NCBI GenBank assembly: GCA_002343335.1
Contig: DDSI01000250.1
Location: 1 to 15,595, forward strand
DNA from: Bacteriovoracaceae bacterium UBA2394
GTDB taxonomy: Bacteria; Bdellovibrionota; UBA2394
DNA length: 15,595 nt
Direction of reading: 5' to 3'
In this document: positions 14,632-15,595 of the stretch, one piece after another
How the letters are laid out: the number at the start of each line of letters is the position of its first letter
Numbering within the stretch: position 1 is the stretch's first letter
Made by a program: the position numbers and the translations under genes
Notes under the pieces: generated by a model
What the model saw: only the letters and a program-made list of their open reading frames with translations
Databases searched by the model: none
What the model was told of the DNA's origin: nothing

Positions 14632-15320
14632 AGGAGATTTTTAAACTCGAAGTGCCCCCTCGCTACATCGCCATCGCTGGCAATATCGGATGTGGCAAGT
14701 CATCCCTCACCACCCTCCTAGCAGAGAAATTCGGCTGGAAGCCCTACTACGAGATTGTCGACACCAACCCGTACCTCTCCGACTTCTACGGCGACATGCG
14801 TCGATGGAGCTTTCATTTGCAGATGTTCTTTTTGACCAAACGATTCCGCCACGCGCAGGAGATCGCCAAAGTCGAAGGCGGCGTCATTCAAGATCGCACC
14901 ATTTTCGAAGACGCGGAGATCTTCGCGAAGAACCTGTTTTTGCAGGGCCACATGGAGGAGCGCGACTATCGCAGTTACACGAGCCACTTCGAGCTCATGA
15001 CGAGCTTTTTAAAGAAGCCAGACCTCCTTATCTATCTCCGCTGCGACGTCAGCACACTCCAAGAGCGCATCGCCAAGCGAGGCCGCGACTATGAGCGAAA
15101 GATTCCGTCGGAGTATCTTGAACAGCTGAATGAGCACTATGACCTTTGGATTAAGGGGTACCGTGAGAGCGCGTCCGTGACCTTTGACGTCTCTAAAATG
15201 GATTTTGTGGCCTCAAGAAAGCATTTTGAGCAAATTGCTTCAATCGTCGGGTGGGAGCTGGAGCGCCTGACAAATTCGTCTCAAAAGCCTTTACCTCTGA
15301 AGTCGATGACGCTCAAATAA
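14622..15320 (+). CDS. Deoxynucleoside kinase (dNK/dCK family)
   Basis: Phosphorylates deoxynucleosides for nucleotide salvage, in the cytoplasm. A 232-residue protein from the ATG at 14622; an in-frame TTG at 14613 is possible but less likely. The P-loop is GNIGCGKSS at 20-28, the likely catalytic Glu is Glu44 in YYEIV, the DRT of the substrate site is at 91-93, and an Arg-rich lid (RIAKRGRDYER) is at 149-159. SFHLQMFFLTKRF at 63-75 is typical of the family. The dNK family covers deoxyadenosine, deoxyguanosine, deoxycytidine and thymidine kinases, and specificity cannot be read here. No Shine-Dalgarno sequence precedes the ATG; AAGGAG occurs only downstream of it. The gene is divergent from argS, and bioY follows after 5 bp, likely in one transcript. 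Confidence 0.9.
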   Translation: MPSKEIFKLEVPPRYIAIAGNIGCGKSSLTTLLAEKFGWKPYYEIVDTNPYLSDFYGDMRRWSFHLQMFFLTKRFRHAQEIAKVEGGVIQDRTIFEDAEIFAKNLFLQGHMEERDYRSYTSHFELMTSFLKKPDLLIYLRCDVSTLQERIAKRGRDYERKIPSEYLEQLNEHYDLWIKGYRESASVTFDVSKMDFVASRKHFEQIASIVGWELERLTNSSQKPLPLKSMTLK

Positions 15321-15325
15321 GCCCC

Positions 15326-15595
15326 ATGGCTTCTACCCTTTCTACGACCTCGAAGAGTTCTACGACATTGACCACGTGGTTCCTGAAGTGGGCCACTCCC
15401 GTTATTCTGATGAGCTTACTCACTGCTCTCGCAGCACAGGCTAAATTCTATCTGCCTTTTACCCCCGTGCCGATCACCCTGCAGTCGCTTGTCGTCATTC
15501 TCTCCGGAGCTTGGTTTGGAATGAATCGAGGCGCCGCCTCGCAAGTTCTCCTGGCCGTCCTCTGCGCGTTTCAAGTTCCTGTCTATTCGCAGGCG
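15326..15595 (+). CDS. bioY: BioY biotin transporter (ECF S component), 5' part only
   Basis: An integral inner-membrane protein that binds biotin for uptake, working alone or with an ECF energising module (EcfA/EcfT or BioMN). The first 90 residues are visible, from the ATG at 15326 to the window edge. After a Ser/Thr-rich N-terminus, a first membrane segment (WATPVILMSLLTALAAQAKF) is followed by the BioY hallmark LPFTPVPITLQSLVVILSGAWFG and then RGAASQVLLAVLCAF. Usual length is about 180-200 residues, so roughly half is missing. It starts 5 bp after the kinase stop with no clear ribosome site, which suggests translational coupling. Confidence 0.93.
   Translation, partial: MASTLSTTSKSSTTLTTWFLKWATPVILMSLLTALAAQAKFYLPFTPVPITLQSLVVILSGAWFGMNRGAASQVLLAVLCAFQVPVYSQA

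Overview
The window looks like chromosomal DNA of a Gram-negative bacterium related to the Bdellovibrionota (predatory bacteria and relatives). The reasons are moderate GC, a bacterial histone-fold protein, a polar-type flagellin, a PhaR-type DNA-binding protein, and several long exported proteins with no recognisable family. This assignment is inferred from gene content; no marker gene was compared.

Layout. On the minus strand, positions 1-734 hold the start of dut (dUTPase, cut by the window edge) preceded by a small zinc-finger/histone-fold protein; the two form a tight operon. Diverging from them, on the plus strand, is a codon-independent release-factor-like protein with a GGQ motif (769-1167). 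Next comes an unusual flagellin (1369-3228) whose central domain is a complete seven-repeat FG-GAP array, predicted to be a beta-propeller, set between normal flagellin ends. It runs tail-to-tail into an exported SGNH/GDSL hydrolase (3225-4208, minus). A structured, gene-free stretch follows, then a terminator and a PhaR-like regulator (4558-4926, minus), then a 12-TM major-facilitator transporter (5204-6553, plus).

Positions 6561-12368 are the most accessory-looking part. A minus-strand operon encodes a 1319-residue exported helical protein with five degenerate 'SW' modules, then a 228-residue exported protein, and ends in a clear terminator. Divergent from it is an exported protein with an HEFMH zinc-protease motif. 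I recognise no known system here.

Positions 12393-12502 hold three tandem ~36-bp partly palindromic repeats. The last carries an extended -10-like sequence and lies just upstream of an XRE-family regulator (12579-12923). The 3' end of that gene overlaps the 3' end of argS (12859-14598, minus). A deoxynucleoside kinase starts only 23 bp away in the opposite direction (14622-15320), followed after 5 bp by bioY (biotin transporter), which the window edge cuts.

How the genes fit together: dut and the deoxynucleoside kinase serve dNTP metabolism, argS and the GGQ protein serve translation, and flagellin serves motility. The remaining genes are surface, secretion or regulatory genes whose links can only be guessed from position. 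No tRNA, rRNA, CRISPR array, insertion sequence or phage gene was seen.
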